A DNA stretch of 64,000 nt from Rhodobacteraceae bacterium LNNU 3342 (GTDB lineage Bacteria > Pseudomonadota > Alphaproteobacteria > Rhodobacterales > Rhodobacteraceae): positions 124,001 to 188,000 of the forward strand of contig VUAW01000003.1 of the NCBI GenBank assembly GCA_008711135.1, written 5' to 3'. The notes under the pieces are model-generated. The model saw only the letters and a list, made by a program, of their open reading frames with translations, did no database searches and was not told where the DNA came from. Positions 25,590 to 37,036 of this stretch are shown here, piece by piece. Numbering within the stretch: position 1 is the stretch's first letter; every line of letters starts with the position of its first letter. Made by a program: the position numbers and the translations under genes.

Positions 25590-26726
25590 TCAAGCCAGAA
25601 GTGCGTCCCGGTCCAGCCTGAAGTCCGAAGCGATCCAGCGCGACTCGATCTCTCGCAGGCGGACGCCGAGGGCTGGCCCCTGAAGCTGCGGCGACAGATC
25701 CCTTGCGGAAACGGGCATCCGTGCGGCGGCCCCGCGTTCGACTTCCGCACGCCATTCAGGCGACAGCGGGGCTTCCATCAGCGCCGCCCGCGCAAGAACG
25801 GCATCCGCGCCCAGCGCCGCGCCCAGACGATAGCCAAGTTCAGCGCGGCTGGCGGCAGAACCGATGGCCTCGCGTAGTTGCTCCAGCCCCCGCGCTTCGG
25901 CCCGGGACAGGCGCAGGTCCGAAGCATCGCCCCCAAGAACCGCAAGCCGCCGCAGCCAAGACGGGGGTTCGTCATGCTCCAGATGCACCAGAACCGGCAG
26001 CGCCCGGCTGTCCGCCCCGGGAAGAACCCGCGACAGCACCCCGGCAGCTGCCATCGCCGCCACGGCCGGTGCGGGATCGGGCGCGGCCAGCAGCTTGCGC
26101 AGTTCCGCCCCCACCCGTTCCCGCGACAGCCCCGCGAGCCCCTCAACCCCAGCCGCACAGGCGGCAAGCCCCTCTGCGTCAGGACCAAGCGCGGGATCGC
26201 CGTACCACGCGGTAAAGCGGAAGAAGCGCAGGATGCGCAGGTAATCCTCGGCAATGCGCCGGGCCGGGTCTCCGACAAAACGCACGCGGCGTGCCTGCAG
26301 GTCAGGTAGCCCGTTCAGGGGGTCATGCACCCTGCCCGAAGGGTCTGCGTAAAGGGCATTCATGGTAAAGTCGCGCCGCGCCGCATCCTCGACGATATCC
26401 GTGGAGAAGGCGACAACCGCGTGGCGTCCATCAGTTTCCACATCTCGGCGGAAGGTGGTGACCTCATAGGGATGGCCGCCCGCCACGATCGTGACGGTGC
26501 CGTGGTCAAGGCCGGTCGGAATGGCACGTAGGCGAGCGGCCTTCGCCCGTTCCAAAACGCGCGTCGGAGGCGCGTCCGTGGCGATGTCCACATCGCTGAC
26601 CGGGGCACCCAGCAGGGCGTTCCGGACACAGCCGCCGACAAACAGTGCCTGATGACCGGCCTCTGTCAGCATCCGGCAGACGGCCTGCGTCTCTGGCCGC
26701 TCAAGCCATTCGCCGGTGATCCTCAT
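25590..26726 (-). CDS. cca: CCA tRNA nucleotidyltransferase (class II)
   Basis: 378-residue polymerase that adds or repairs the 3'-CCA end of tRNAs, or one of these steps if work is divided with a paralogue. The head domain carries LFVGGCVRNALLGAPVSDVDIATDA, with the catalytic GGxVRD-like motif and the DxD metal ligands. TTFRRDVETDGRHA, RRDFTMNALYADPSG, DPARRIAEDYLRILRFFRF and the RxxRE-like VGAELRKLL complete the family set. No C-terminal HD phosphohydrolase domain is seen, as is usual in alphaproteobacteria. The start overlaps the stop of the CoA pyrophosphatase gene by four bases. Confidence 0.92.
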   Translation of the reverse strand: MRITGEWLERPETQAVCRMLTEAGHQALFVGGCVRNALLGAPVSDVDIATDAPPTRVLERAKAARLRAIPTGLDHGTVTIVAGGHPYEVTTFRRDVETDGRHAVVAFSTDIVEDAARRDFTMNALYADPSGRVHDPLNGLPDLQARRVRFVGDPARRIAEDYLRILRFFRFTAWYGDPALGPDAEGLAACAAGVEGLAGLSRERVGAELRKLLAAPDPAPAVAAMAAAGVLSRVLPGADSRALPVLVHLEHDEPPSWLRRLAVLGGDASDLRLSRAEARGLEQLREAIGSAASRAELGYRLGAALGADAVLARAALMEAPLSPEWRAEVERGAAARMPVSARDLSPQLQGPALGVRLREIESRWIASDFRLDRDALLA

Positions 26727-27301
26727 CGCGCCATTCCCCTCAGGATCCGGGCGGTCGCGCCCCAGATGTAATAAGGTCCATAGGGCACGGTATAATAGCG
26801 GCGCCATTCCCAACGCCAAAGGCGTCGTTCCACGCGATAGCGCGATGCGTCGGTGACATGGGTCAGTGGAACGGCAAAGACTTCGGCGACCTCTCCGGGC
26901 TGGGGAACCGGGGTAAAGGGCGTGCGAACGCGGGCCAGAACCGGCTGAACGGCAAAGCCGGTCACGGTTTCATGCACCGGCAGGCGGCCCACCAGATCGA
27001 CGTTTTCCGGATCAAGCCCGATCTCCTCCTGCGCCTCACGCAGCGCAGCGGCCTCGGCCGAGGCGTCGGCGGGATCGATCTTGCCGCCCGGGAAGGCCAC
27101 TTGCCCCGGATGATGGCGTAGGTGCGATGACCGCTTGGTCAGGATGACCTCGTCCCCCCGTGGGCCGGGCTGAAGCGCCACAAGCACCGCCGCCGGACGC
27201 AAAACGCGACCCGGGGGCAGCCGAACATGGGGGTTCAGGTCATAGTCGGACGAGGGGTCTGCCCCCTCGACCAGTTGCGTGATCAGATCAGGACGCGTCA
27301 C
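26723..27301 (-). CDS. CoA pyrophosphatase (Nudix, NudL-like)
   Basis: 192 residues. The signature LTKRSSHLRHHPGQVAFPGG followed by the Nudix box GKIDPADASAEAAALREAQEEIGL is that of the CoA-diphosphatase branch, which cleaves CoA or its derivatives to phosphopantetheine and ADP. The Nudix box has Asp in the position often held by Glu, as is common in this branch. I place the start at GTG 27301, which lies in the last codons of hslO with GAGGCGAAAG upstream and gives a 14-nt overlap; an ATG at 27340 or 27352 would extend further into hslO. The order hslO-nudix-cca suggests one transcript. Confidence 0.85.
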   Translation of the reverse strand: MTRPDLITQLVEGADPSSDYDLNPHVRLPPGRVLRPAAVLVALQPGPRGDEVILTKRSSHLRHHPGQVAFPGGKIDPADASAEAAALREAQEEIGLDPENVDLVGRLPVHETVTGFAVQPVLARVRTPFTPVPQPGEVAEVFAVPLTHVTDASRYRVERRLWRWEWRRYYTVPYGPYYIWGATARILRGMAR

Positions 27302-28280
27302 CTTTCGCCTCGAATCCCAGCGTTTCCGGGTCGAATTCATAGTGTGCGCCACAGAACTGGCAGTCGGCCGTAACGATACCTTCCTCGGTGGTCATGGTCG
27401 CGATGTCCTTGGCCGAATAGATCGCAAGGCTTTCACGGACCTTGTCTGCCGAGCAGGTACAGCCGAATTTGACCGGCTGGGCGTCATAGACCCGGGGGCC
27501 TTCCTCGTGGAACAGCCGCACCAAAAGGTCCGTCGGGTGAACCGAGGGACCAATCAGTTCCATCTCCTCGACCGTGTCGAGCAGAAGGTTCGCGCGGCTC
27601 CAGTTTTCCTCGTCATCGCCCGACAGCATGTCGCTCGCTGCCAGCAGCCCACCCTCGCCCGAGCCGCCCTCACCCTGAACATGGGGCGAGGCCTTGGGCA
27701 TGTGCTGCAGCATCACGCCGCCTGCGCGCCAGCTTTCAGCCGAACCCGGGGTCCGCGACCGTCCGAAGGACACGGCGAAACGGGTCGGCAGCTGTTCCGA
27801 CTGGGCGAAATACGTCTCTGCACAAGCGGAAAGCGAGCCGCCGGCGATCGGGGTGATCCCTTGGTAGGGCACCATCCCGGGACCTTGGTCGATCATGATG
27901 GCAAAGTACCCTTGCCCGATCAGGTCAAAGGCCGGCAGGTCCGGATCGATCCGGTCGCGGTCAAAGCCCGCGTAGGCGCGGATGCGGGCGGGCGCGCCCT
28001 CGGCCGTGGGGCCGTAGTAATCCGTCGCGATCAGGCGCACCGGCCCGTCACCGCGGATCTGAAGCGAGAGCTTCCAGCGCAGCTTGATCGTCTGGCCGAT
28101 CATTGCGGTCAGCATGGCGGCCTCGGCCACCAGCGCCTCTACCTGCGGGGGATAGTCGTGTTGCGCGAGGACCTGGTCCAATACCCCGTCAAGCCGAGCA
28201 ACCCGGCCCCGGATGTCGGAACGGTCAAGTTGAAATGGCAGGACGGTATCGTCCCAAGCGATCTGCGAACCAAGTGTCAT
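27288..28280 (-). CDS. hslO: Redox-regulated chaperone Hsp33
   Basis: 330-residue cytoplasmic holdase switched on by oxidation. The zinc-binding redox switch near the C-terminus is intact: KFGCTCSADKV (CxC) and DCQFCGAHY (CxxC). Upstream are VEALVAEAAMLTAMIGQTIKLRWKLSLQIRGDGPVRLIATDYY and ENWSRANLLLDTVEEMELIG, family-specific blocks. The start at 28280 gives MTLGSQIAWDDTVLPFQL, a normal N-terminus for the alphaproteobacterial form. First gene of the run towards the CoA pyrophosphatase and cca; it diverges from the Nudix gene at 28357 with a 76-nt spacer containing TATATAAG. Confidence 0.94.
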   Translation of the reverse strand: MTLGSQIAWDDTVLPFQLDRSDIRGRVARLDGVLDQVLAQHDYPPQVEALVAEAAMLTAMIGQTIKLRWKLSLQIRGDGPVRLIATDYYGPTAEGAPARIRAYAGFDRDRIDPDLPAFDLIGQGYFAIMIDQGPGMVPYQGITPIAGGSLSACAETYFAQSEQLPTRFAVSFGRSRTPGSAESWRAGGVMLQHMPKASPHVQGEGGSGEGGLLAASDMLSGDDEENWSRANLLLDTVEEMELIGPSVHPTDLLVRLFHEEGPRVYDAQPVKFGCTCSADKVRESLAIYSAKDIATMTTEEGIVTADCQFCGAHYEFDPETLGFEAKGDAS

Positions 28281-28356
28281 GGGGTTTCCTTAAGTGCCAA
28301 GGCAAGGCATACCGCGTCTATATAAGGACGACAACCGAAGGGCCAAGGGGGGCAGG

Positions 28357-28788
28357 ATGCGCAGGTTCGGAGAGAGCCCGAAGCCCGGGCAGATCTACCG
28401 CCGCCGCCCCGGCGTCTATGCCATCATCCGCGAAGGGCGCGACCTCCTGCTGACCCATCAGGAGGAGCCGACGCCGGAATACCAGCTTCCTGGCGGCGGG
28501 ATCGATCCCGGCGAGTCGCCCATCCACGCCCTTCACCGTGAGGTGTTCGAGGAAACCGGCTGGCGCATCCGGGTCCTGCGGCGGCTGGGTGCATTTCGGC
28601 GCTTCACCTACATGCCGGAATACGACCTATGGGCAGAAAAACTTTGCGTGATCTACCTTGGCCGGCCGGTGCGGCGGCTTGGTCCGCCGACGGAACCGGG
28701 GCACAGCGTCATATGGATGCCGCAGGACGCTGCCGCCCGGCTGCTCGGCAATGCCGGCGACCGGCATTTCGTGCGAAACAGTCTCTAG
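28357..28788 (+). CDS. Nudix hydrolase of unknown substrate
   Basis: 143 residues. The Nudix box is GGIDPGESPIHALHREVFEE followed by TGW, complete in its glutamates. The N-terminus MRRFGESPKPGQIYRRRPGVYAII and the motif LLTHQEEPTPEYQLPGGG are typical of a group common in Rhodobacteraceae. The substrate is not evident. GGGGGGCAGG just upstream supports ATG 28357. The stop codon overlaps that of ilvA on the other strand within a CTAG palindrome. Confidence 0.85.
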   Translation: MRRFGESPKPGQIYRRRPGVYAIIREGRDLLLTHQEEPTPEYQLPGGGIDPGESPIHALHREVFEETGWRIRVLRRLGAFRRFTYMPEYDLWAEKLCVIYLGRPVRRLGPPTEPGHSVIWMPQDAAARLLGNAGDRHFVRNSL

Positions 28789-30023
28789 ATCAGGAATTCC
28801 GACAGGGTCTCGTCACTGGTGATGTCGCGCCAGGCAAGGCCCGCGGCGTCCATCCGGTCGAACAACGCGGGGAAGTTGCTGGCGTCCGTCGTCTCGATCC
28901 CGATCAGGACCGTGCCGAAGTTCCGGGCCGATTTCTTGAGGTATTCGAACCGCGCGATGTCATCCTCTGGCCCCAGCATCTCCAGGAAATCGCGCAGGGC
29001 GCCGGGCCGCTGCGGCAGGCGCAGCAGGAAGTACTTCTTGACGCCCGAGAATCGCATTGCGCGTTCGCGGACCTCTGGCAGACGCTCGAAGTCGAAATTC
29101 CCGCCGGACGTGATGCAAACCACGGTCTTGCCCCGGATCTGATCGGCCAGATCGCCCAGCGCGTCGATGGCCAGTGCCCCAGCGGGTTCCAAGACGATGC
29201 CTTCGACATTCAGCATCTCCAGCATGGTGGTGCAAATGCGATCCTCGGGCGCCAGAAGTACATCGCCAGGGTCGATGCCTTGCAGCATACCAAAGGTCCG
29301 TTCGCCCAGCCGCGCCACTGCGGCACCATCCACGAAACTGTTGACGCGGGGCAGTGTCACCGGCGCACCTGCGGCAAGCGCCGCCGTCAGACTTGCCCCA
29401 CCGGCAGGCTCTATAAAACGGAAATCGCACTGTCCCGACAGGTAAGCCGTGATGCCAGAGGCAAGACCCCCACCGCCGACCGGAAGGATCACCATGTCGG
29501 GCGCGTGGCCAAGCTGTTCCACGATTTCGACCGCAACACTGGCCTGCCCCTCGATCACGTCGGCATCATCAAAGGGGGACAGGAAATGCGCCCCTTGTTG
29601 GGCGCAATAGCCCTGCGCCGCGGCCAGCGACTGGTCGAAATAGTCCCCCGTCAGCCGTATATCGACCACGCCTGCGCCGAACATCCGGGTCTTGTCGATC
29701 TTCTGCTGTGGGGTCGTCACCGGCATGAAGATCGTTCCCCGCACCCCGAAATGCCGGCAGGCAAAGGCCACCCCTTGCGCATGGTTGCCCGCGCTTGCAC
29801 AGACGAACTGCGCCTGCCCCGGATCGCGCGCCAGCACCTTGCGCATCGCGTTGAAGGCCCCGCGGATCTTGTACGATCGCACCGGCGACAGATCCTCGCG
29901 CTTCAGCCAGATGTCGGCCTCATACCGTTGCGACAGGTGGTCGTTGCGCAGAAGCGGCGTCTCGGCGAAGAGGGCGCGCATCTCGGCACAGGCTTGGCGG
30001 GCGTTTGCGGCGAAATCGGTCAT
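28785..30023 (-). CDS. ilvA: Threonine ammonia-lyase (threonine deaminase)
   Basis: 412-residue PLP enzyme converting threonine to 2-oxobutanoate, the first committed step to isoleucine. The PLP lysine is Lys52 in RSYKIRGAFNAM; the phosphate-binding glycine loop is PVGGGGLASG; SAGNHAQGVA and TSGGNF are also conserved. After about residue 325 there is a single ACT-like regulatory region (KYFLLRLPQRPGALRDFLEMLG), which corresponds to the shorter biosynthetic form of about 410 residues. Feedback control by isoleucine is likely but not certain. It diverges from argG across 105 nt. Confidence 0.93.
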   Translation of the reverse strand: MTDFAANARQACAEMRALFAETPLLRNDHLSQRYEADIWLKREDLSPVRSYKIRGAFNAMRKVLARDPGQAQFVCASAGNHAQGVAFACRHFGVRGTIFMPVTTPQQKIDKTRMFGAGVVDIRLTGDYFDQSLAAAQGYCAQQGAHFLSPFDDADVIEGQASVAVEIVEQLGHAPDMVILPVGGGGLASGITAYLSGQCDFRFIEPAGGASLTAALAAGAPVTLPRVNSFVDGAAVARLGERTFGMLQGIDPGDVLLAPEDRICTTMLEMLNVEGIVLEPAGALAIDALGDLADQIRGKTVVCITSGGNFDFERLPEVRERAMRFSGVKKYFLLRLPQRPGALRDFLEMLGPEDDIARFEYLKKSARNFGTVLIGIETTDASNFPALFDRMDAAGLAWRDITSDETLSEFLI

Positions 30024-30128
30024 GACGGCGGACGCTAGACCCGTTTGCGCCGCTTGAACAGGGGCCGCTCTTGTCCCGTTTGGGAAAAGGCAATAGACCG
30101 CAGCAAATAATTCCCGACAGGAGTGCCC

Positions 30129-31355
30129 ATGTCCGCCCCGAAGAAAGTCGTGCTCGCCTATTCCGGCGGGCTGGATACCTCGATCATCCTCAAGTGGCTG
30201 CAGACCGAATACGGCTGCGAGGTGGTGACCTTTACCGCCGATCTGGGCCAGGGCGAGGAACTGGACCCGGCTCGTAAAAAGGCCGAACTGCTGGGGATCA
30301 AGCCAGAAAACATCTATATTGAAGACGTGCGCGAGGAGTTCGTGCGCGATTTCGTCTTCCCGATGTTCCGGGCCAATGCGCTCTATGAAGGGCTCTACCT
30401 GCTAGGTACCTCAATCGCGCGGCCGCTGATTTCGAAACGGCTGATCGAGATCGCGGCGGAAACCGGTGCCGATGCCGTGGCCCATGGCGCGACCGGCAAG
30501 GGCAACGACCAGGTGCGGTTCGAACTCTCGGCCTATGCGCTGAACCCGGACATCAAGGTGATCGCCCCTTGGCGTGAATGGGACCTGACCAGCCGCACCA
30601 AGCTGCTGGAGTTTGCCGAGGCAAACCAGATCCCGATCGCCAAGGACAAGCGCGGCGAGGCGCCCTTCAGCGTCGACGCGAACCTTCTGCACACATCTTC
30701 CGAAGGCAAGGTGCTGGAAAATCCGGCCGAGGAAGCGCCCGACTACGTCTACCAGCGCACCGTCGACCCAGAACAGGCCCCGGATACGCCGGAATACGTG
30801 GAGATCACCTTTGAGCGTGGTGATGCCGTCGCGATCAATGGTGAAGCGATGTCCCCCGCGGCGATCCTGACCAGGCTGAACGAACTCGGCGGCAAGCATG
30901 GCATCGGGCGCCTTGACCTTGTCGAGGGGCGCTTTGTCGGCATGAAGTCCCGCGGCATCTATGAAACCCCCGGCGGCACCCTGCTGCTGGAGGCGCATCG
31001 CGGGATCGAGCAGATCACGCTGGACCGCGGCGCGGCACACCTGAAGGACGAGCTGATGCCGCGCTATGCCGAGCTTATCTACAACGGCTTCTGGTTCAGC
31101 CCGGAACGCGAGATGCTGCAGGCCCTGATCGACCGCAGCCAAGAACACGTGACCGGCACCGTGCGCCTGAAGCTCTACAAGGGCCTTGCCCGCACCGTAG
31201 GCCGCTGGTCGGACCACTCGCTCTACTCCGAGGCGCATGTGACCTTCGAGGAAGACGCCGGCGCCTATGACCAGAAGGATGCGGCGGGCTTCATCAAGCT
31301 GAACGCGCTCCGCCTGAAATTGATCGCCACGCGGAAACGCCGGCTGGGTCAGTAA
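30129..31355 (+). CDS. argG: Argininosuccinate synthase
   Basis: 408-residue cytoplasmic ligase joining citrulline and aspartate with ATP, the penultimate step of arginine synthesis. The PP-loop motif [16 protein letters not shown] (residues 9-24) and the blocks [25 protein letters not shown] and [13 protein letters not shown] are diagnostic. CAGGAGTGCCC precedes ATG 30129; an in-frame GTG two codons upstream is less well placed. A strong terminator follows directly. argJ of the same pathway lies at 3.4 kb, so arginine genes are scattered. Confidence 0.97.
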   Translation: MSAPKKVVLAYSGGLDTSIILKWLQTEYGCEVVTFTADLGQGEELDPARKKAELLGIKPENIYIEDVREEFVRDFVFPMFRANALYEGLYLLGTSIARPLISKRLIEIAAETGADAVAHGATGKGNDQVRFELSAYALNPDIKVIAPWREWDLTSRTKLLEFAEANQIPIAKDKRGEAPFSVDANLLHTSSEGKVLENPAEEAPDYVYQRTVDPEQAPDTPEYVEITFERGDAVAINGEAMSPAAILTRLNELGGKHGIGRLDLVEGRFVGMKSRGIYETPGGTLLLEAHRGIEQITLDRGAAHLKDELMPRYAELIYNGFWFSPEREMLQALIDRSQEHVTGTVRLKLYKGLARTVGRWSDHSLYSEAHVTFEEDAGAYDQKDAAGFIKLNALRLKLIATRKRRLGQ

Positions 31356-31361
31356 ACGAAG

Positions 31362-31386
31362 AAGCCCCGGGTAACCGGGGCTTTTT
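31362..31386 (+). terminator. Intrinsic terminator of argG
   Basis: Stem AAGCCCCGG/CCGGGGCTT with a GTAA loop and a TTTTT run, 7 nt after the argG stop codon. Confidence 0.9.
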
Positions 31387-31418
31387 GTTTCACGACACCA
31401 TCACATGGAACCGGGAAA

Positions 31419-32168
31419 ATGACGATCACGAAGCAGGATGAACTGGACGCGCTCAAGGACATCGGCCGGATCGTCGCCAACACCATGCAGGCCATGGCCA
31501 AGGCACTGGAACCCGGCATGACTACCGGGGAACTGGATGAAACCGGCCGCTTGATTCTGGAACGTGAGGGCGCGGAATCCGCGCCGCAATCGACCTATGA
31601 CTTCCCCGGGGCGACCTGCATCAGCGTGAACGAGGAAATTGCCCATGGGATCCCTGGCGATCGCATGATCGCCGCTGGGGATCTGGTCAACATCGACGTC
31701 TCTGCCTCGAAGAATGGCTATTACGCAGATACCGGGGCGACCTTTCGCGTGGGGACCGTGCGGCCGTCGCTGGATCAACTCTGCCAAGACGGAAAGCGCG
31801 CGATGCAGATCGGAATCGCGCAGGTTGGCAGCAACAAGCCGCTGGCGGGCATCGGCAAGGCGATCGGCAAGTTTGCTTCTGACCGCGGCTATACACTGAT
31901 CCGCAACCTCGCCAGCCACGGCGTGGGCCGCTCCCTGCATGAATACCCCGAGGAGATCGCCACCTGGCCCACACGCGGGGAAACACGGCGCATCAACAAG
32001 GGACTTGTGCTGACGGTTGAGCCGTTCCTGTCCAAGGGTGGTCTTTGGGCGGCCGAGGGGGAGGACGGCTGGACGCTCTACAGCAAACCCAGCGCCCCTG
32101 TCGTGCAGTATGAGCATACGGTTGTTGCAACGGATCGTGGCGCGATTGTCCTCACCTTGCCGGGATGA
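31419..32168 (+). CDS. map: Methionine aminopeptidase, type I
   Basis: 249-residue metalloenzyme that removes the initiator methionine. All five metal ligands are visible: Asp in NIDVSASKNGYYADTG (two), His in LASHGVGRSLHEYP, Glu in VLTVEPFLS and Glu in VQYEHTVV. The length matches family members without an N-terminal zinc domain. The sequence GYYADTGATFRVG and WPTRGETRRINKG point to a branch slightly divergent from the textbook enzyme, so a second map paralogue elsewhere in the genome is possible. Only a weak GGGAAA ribosome binding site precedes the ATG. It stands alone after the argG terminator. Confidence 0.93.
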   Translation: MTITKQDELDALKDIGRIVANTMQAMAKALEPGMTTGELDETGRLILEREGAESAPQSTYDFPGATCISVNEEIAHGIPGDRMIAAGDLVNIDVSASKNGYYADTGATFRVGTVRPSLDQLCQDGKRAMQIGIAQVGSNKPLAGIGKAIGKFASDRGYTLIRNLASHGVGRSLHEYPEEIATWPTRGETRRINKGLVLTVEPFLSKGGLWAAEGEDGWTLYSKPSAPVVQYEHTVVATDRGAIVLTLPG

Positions 32169-32186
32169 CCGTCCCGCCCTTTGGCT

Positions 32187-32909
32187 CTAGCTCACTGGTT
32201 GAACCGTGCTTTCTCGCAGCCGCTGGTAAAACGGCATCGCCTCCTCGACCAGCGCCGCATAGCGGCCGGTAAGCTCTGGCAGCGGCCCCTCTGGCCCGTC
32301 AAAGCCCGTCGATTGATGAACCGCGCCATACCAATGCCGCGCCCAGACGCCATCATTCCTGTGACCTCCGGCGGGCCAGTTCAGCATCGCCGGGTCGAAC
32401 GGGATGCCGATTGCAGTGCAAAGCGCCGTCAGCGCCGGTTCAGGGTTCACGCGGATGTCGGCGCTGTCAATCACGATGGACCTCTGGCCCCAGCCTTGCA
32501 CCCGGTCGAGAAGTTCCGCCTGCTGGCGGAAGCCGAGGTCATCCAGCTCCGGCCCTTCGCGCTTTTGCGCATAAGAGGCGACGACCCGCGCCGGGTGGCG
32601 GATCAGGAACACGTTCACGCAGTCTCGCATCCAGTCGCGGGGGATCGTCGGCAGCATGTGATGGGTCATGTGCTTCTGGTAGAACACCGGCCGCCCCTGA
32701 TCGGCGATGAGCCCCGCGATCACTGCTTCCGGATCCTGCGGCTGGGCGGCCAGAACCTCGTCCCGCATGGGGTGATCAAGGCCTGTCTGCGCCAGATAGG
32801 CCGCGTAAAAGGGCTCATCCACCACAGCGCAGTCGCCGCGCGCGCCAAAGGAATACATCATCGCGGTCGAGAGGTTTCGTGGCCCCGACCACATGGCAAT
32901 GCGGATCAT
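32187..32909 (-). CDS. Sulfotransferase-like P-loop protein coupled to an aminotransferase gene
   Basis: 240 residues. The N-terminus IAMWSGPRNLSTAMMYSF resembles the phosphosulfate-binding loop of PAPS-dependent sulfotransferases, and VFLIRHPARVVASYAQ matches their second nucleotide-binding region. The product has no signal peptide. The annotated family is often found next to class IV aminotransferases, as here, where the start overlaps the aminotransferase stop by four bases. True sulfotransferase activity is unproven; it could act on an amino-acid-derived metabolite. Ends 18 nt from the convergent map gene with no terminator seen. Confidence 0.75.
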   Translation of the reverse strand: MIRIAMWSGPRNLSTAMMYSFGARGDCAVVDEPFYAAYLAQTGLDHPMRDEVLAAQPQDPEAVIAGLIADQGRPVFYQKHMTHHMLPTIPRDWMRDCVNVFLIRHPARVVASYAQKREGPELDDLGFRQQAELLDRVQGWGQRSIVIDSADIRVNPEPALTALCTAIGIPFDPAMLNWPAGGHRNDGVWARHWYGAVHQSTGFDGPEGPLPELTGRYAALVEEAMPFYQRLRESTVQPVS

Positions 32910-33805
32910 GCGCCCACCAACTGCTTGTAGAGGCCCCGGATGCGTTCAGTTATCGGACCCATCTGTCCGATACCGATCTGACGGCCATCGATCTGACCGA
33001 CCGGAGTCTGTGCCCCGAAGGTGCCGGTAAGGAAGGCCTCATCCGCCGAATAGGTCTCTACCAGGCTGTAGTTCTTCTCGAACACCGGGATGCCGTTGTC
33101 GCGGCAAAGCTGGATGACCTTGGCCCGGGTGATCCCGTTCATGCAGTAGTCGCCGGTGCTCGTCCAGACCTCGCCCTTGCGGACGATGAAGAAGTTGCAG
33201 GCATTGGTCGTGTTCACGAAGCCATGCACGTCCAGCATCAGTGCCTCGTCCGCGCCCGCCTTTTCGGCAGCGATGCAGGCAAGGATGCAGTTGAGTTTCG
33301 AATGGCTGTTCAGCTTCGGATCCTGCGTCATCGGCAGGCCACGCATATGCGGCACCGTGGCCAACCGGATCGGGCGCGGGATCTTGGGCCGTGAATGTTC
33401 CATGATGATCGCCATGGTCGGCCCCTGCCGCGACAGGCTGGGATGCTGAAACGGTCGTGTCTTGACACCGCGCGTCACCATCAGCCGCGCGTGGGCGTCG
33501 GTTTCCATACCATTCGCCTTCCGCGTCTCCTCCAGCGCAGCGATGACGCCGGCGCGGTCCATCCCGATGTCGAGGTCGATGGCCTTTGCCGCCTCGAACA
33601 GGCGGTCGATATGTTCGTCAACGAAGCTCCACCGGCCATTGTAGAGCCGCAGCCCCTCCCACACGCCGTCGCCAAGCATGAAACCGCTGTCATAGACACT
33701 GACGACAGCCTCTGCCTTGGGCAGGATGCGGCCGTTGACGTAGATGAGGATCTCCTCATTCCGCGCGTCCTCTTCGGCCTGATGGGTAGAGACGTGATCG
33801 TTCAT
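32906..33805 (-). CDS. Class IV PLP aminotransferase (branched-chain / D-amino-acid type)
   Basis: 299 residues of fold type IV. The PLP lysine is Lys170 in KLNSHSKLNC. Other marks are YDSGFMLGDGVWEGLRLYNG, the ALMLDVHGFVNTTNACNFFIV turn and FLTGTFGAQTPVGQIDGR. It resembles IlvE- and DAAT-like enzymes, but the substrate-binding loops are not diagnostic, so it may serve leucine/valine metabolism, D-amino acids or a specialised amine. It is flanked by a sulfotransferase-like gene downstream and a ribokinase-like gene upstream, each with a four-base overlap, which implies a tightly coupled three-gene unit. Confidence 0.85.
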   Translation of the reverse strand: MNDHVSTHQAEEDARNEEILIYVNGRILPKAEAVVSVYDSGFMLGDGVWEGLRLYNGRWSFVDEHIDRLFEAAKAIDLDIGMDRAGVIAALEETRKANGMETDAHARLMVTRGVKTRPFQHPSLSRQGPTMAIIMEHSRPKIPRPIRLATVPHMRGLPMTQDPKLNSHSKLNCILACIAAEKAGADEALMLDVHGFVNTTNACNFFIVRKGEVWTSTGDYCMNGITRAKVIQLCRDNGIPVFEKNYSLVETYSADEAFLTGTFGAQTPVGQIDGRQIGIGQMGPITERIRGLYKQLVGA

Positions 33806-34656
33806 GGCTGATCCTTCAGAAAGGCATCGGTTTCGGCGGCAGTCGGCATGGCATCGGCGGTGCCCATGCGCGTGACCTGCAGGGCAGCCGCGGCTGCGGC
33901 CCGGCGCATCGCCTGTTCGGGCGCAAGACCGGCATCAAGGGCAGCGGCCATGTTTCCCGTGAAACAATCTCCCGCGCCGGTGGTATCGACGGGCGTGACT
34001 TTGAAGGCGGGAACGCGCACCCGGCCCCGCCAGTCCGCGCCCTCACTCCCAAGCGTGACGACGATCTCCGGCCCCTTTACCGTGCCCACCGCGGAGCGAA
34101 GCTGTGCCTCCTCTACGGCGTTCATGCAGAGGATGTCGGTATAGGGCAGCACGGCCTGCACCGCCGCCACGTCAAACGGTGCGGCGGAATAGATGACGCG
34201 CAGACCCTTTTCCCGGGCCAAGCGCGCGGCCTCTGCCTGGCACGACGTCTCGTTCTGCAGCAGCAGGATGTCGCCCGCTGCCGCCCCGGCCAGCGCCTGC
34301 GTCACCATTTTGGCATCAATCGCGATGTTCGCCCCGGGATGGATGACGATGTTGTTTTCGCCCGAAGGGTCGATGTTGATGATGGCGTGGCCCGTCGCCC
34401 CCTGAACACGGGCGATATGGGAAGTGTCGATCCCCTCGGCCTGCAGCCGGTCGAGCACCGCGCTGTCCCCTTCACCCACGGCGCCAATGTGGTGCACCTT
34501 TGCCCCGGTCCGCGCGGCGGCCACCGACTGGTTCGCACCCTTGCCGCCCAAGCCCATGACGTAGGACAGCGCGGCCAGAGTCTCTCCCGGCCCCGGCAGA
34601 TGCGGCAGGTGGTAGAAATGGTCGATGTTGATCGAGCCGAGGTTCCAGATCGCCAT
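33802..34656 (-). CDS. PfkB-family sugar/nucleoside kinase (ribokinase-like)
   Basis: 284 residues with both PfkB signatures: GLGGKGANQSVAAARTGAKV near residue 36 and VDTTGAGDCFTGNMAAAL with the catalytic Asp near residue 220. It looks most like ribokinase, so ribose to ribose 5-phosphate is the first guess, but no ribose transporter or regulator is nearby. Instead it heads a coupled unit with the aminotransferase and sulfotransferase-like genes. It follows maeB after only 3 nt in the same direction. Confidence 0.82.
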   Translation of the reverse strand: MAIWNLGSINIDHFYHLPHLPGPGETLAALSYVMGLGGKGANQSVAAARTGAKVHHIGAVGEGDSAVLDRLQAEGIDTSHIARVQGATGHAIINIDPSGENNIVIHPGANIAIDAKMVTQALAGAAAGDILLLQNETSCQAEAARLAREKGLRVIYSAAPFDVAAVQAVLPYTDILCMNAVEEAQLRSAVGTVKGPEIVVTLGSEGADWRGRVRVPAFKVTPVDTTGAGDCFTGNMAAALDAGLAPEQAMRRAAAAAALQVTRMGTADAMPTAAETDAFLKDQP

Positions 34657-34659
34657 GGC

Positions 34660-36915
<2,256 letters not shown>

Positions 36916-37036
36916 AGGTCTTCCTTCCGGCTTTCCTGCGTCATACCAAAGCTCGGACCCTGAAACAGCCGGGAAATCCGCTTTTCGCCGCCCAGCCCCT
37001 TTTGTAGGGTCTGCTGCAAAACAAAGGGACCGGCAC

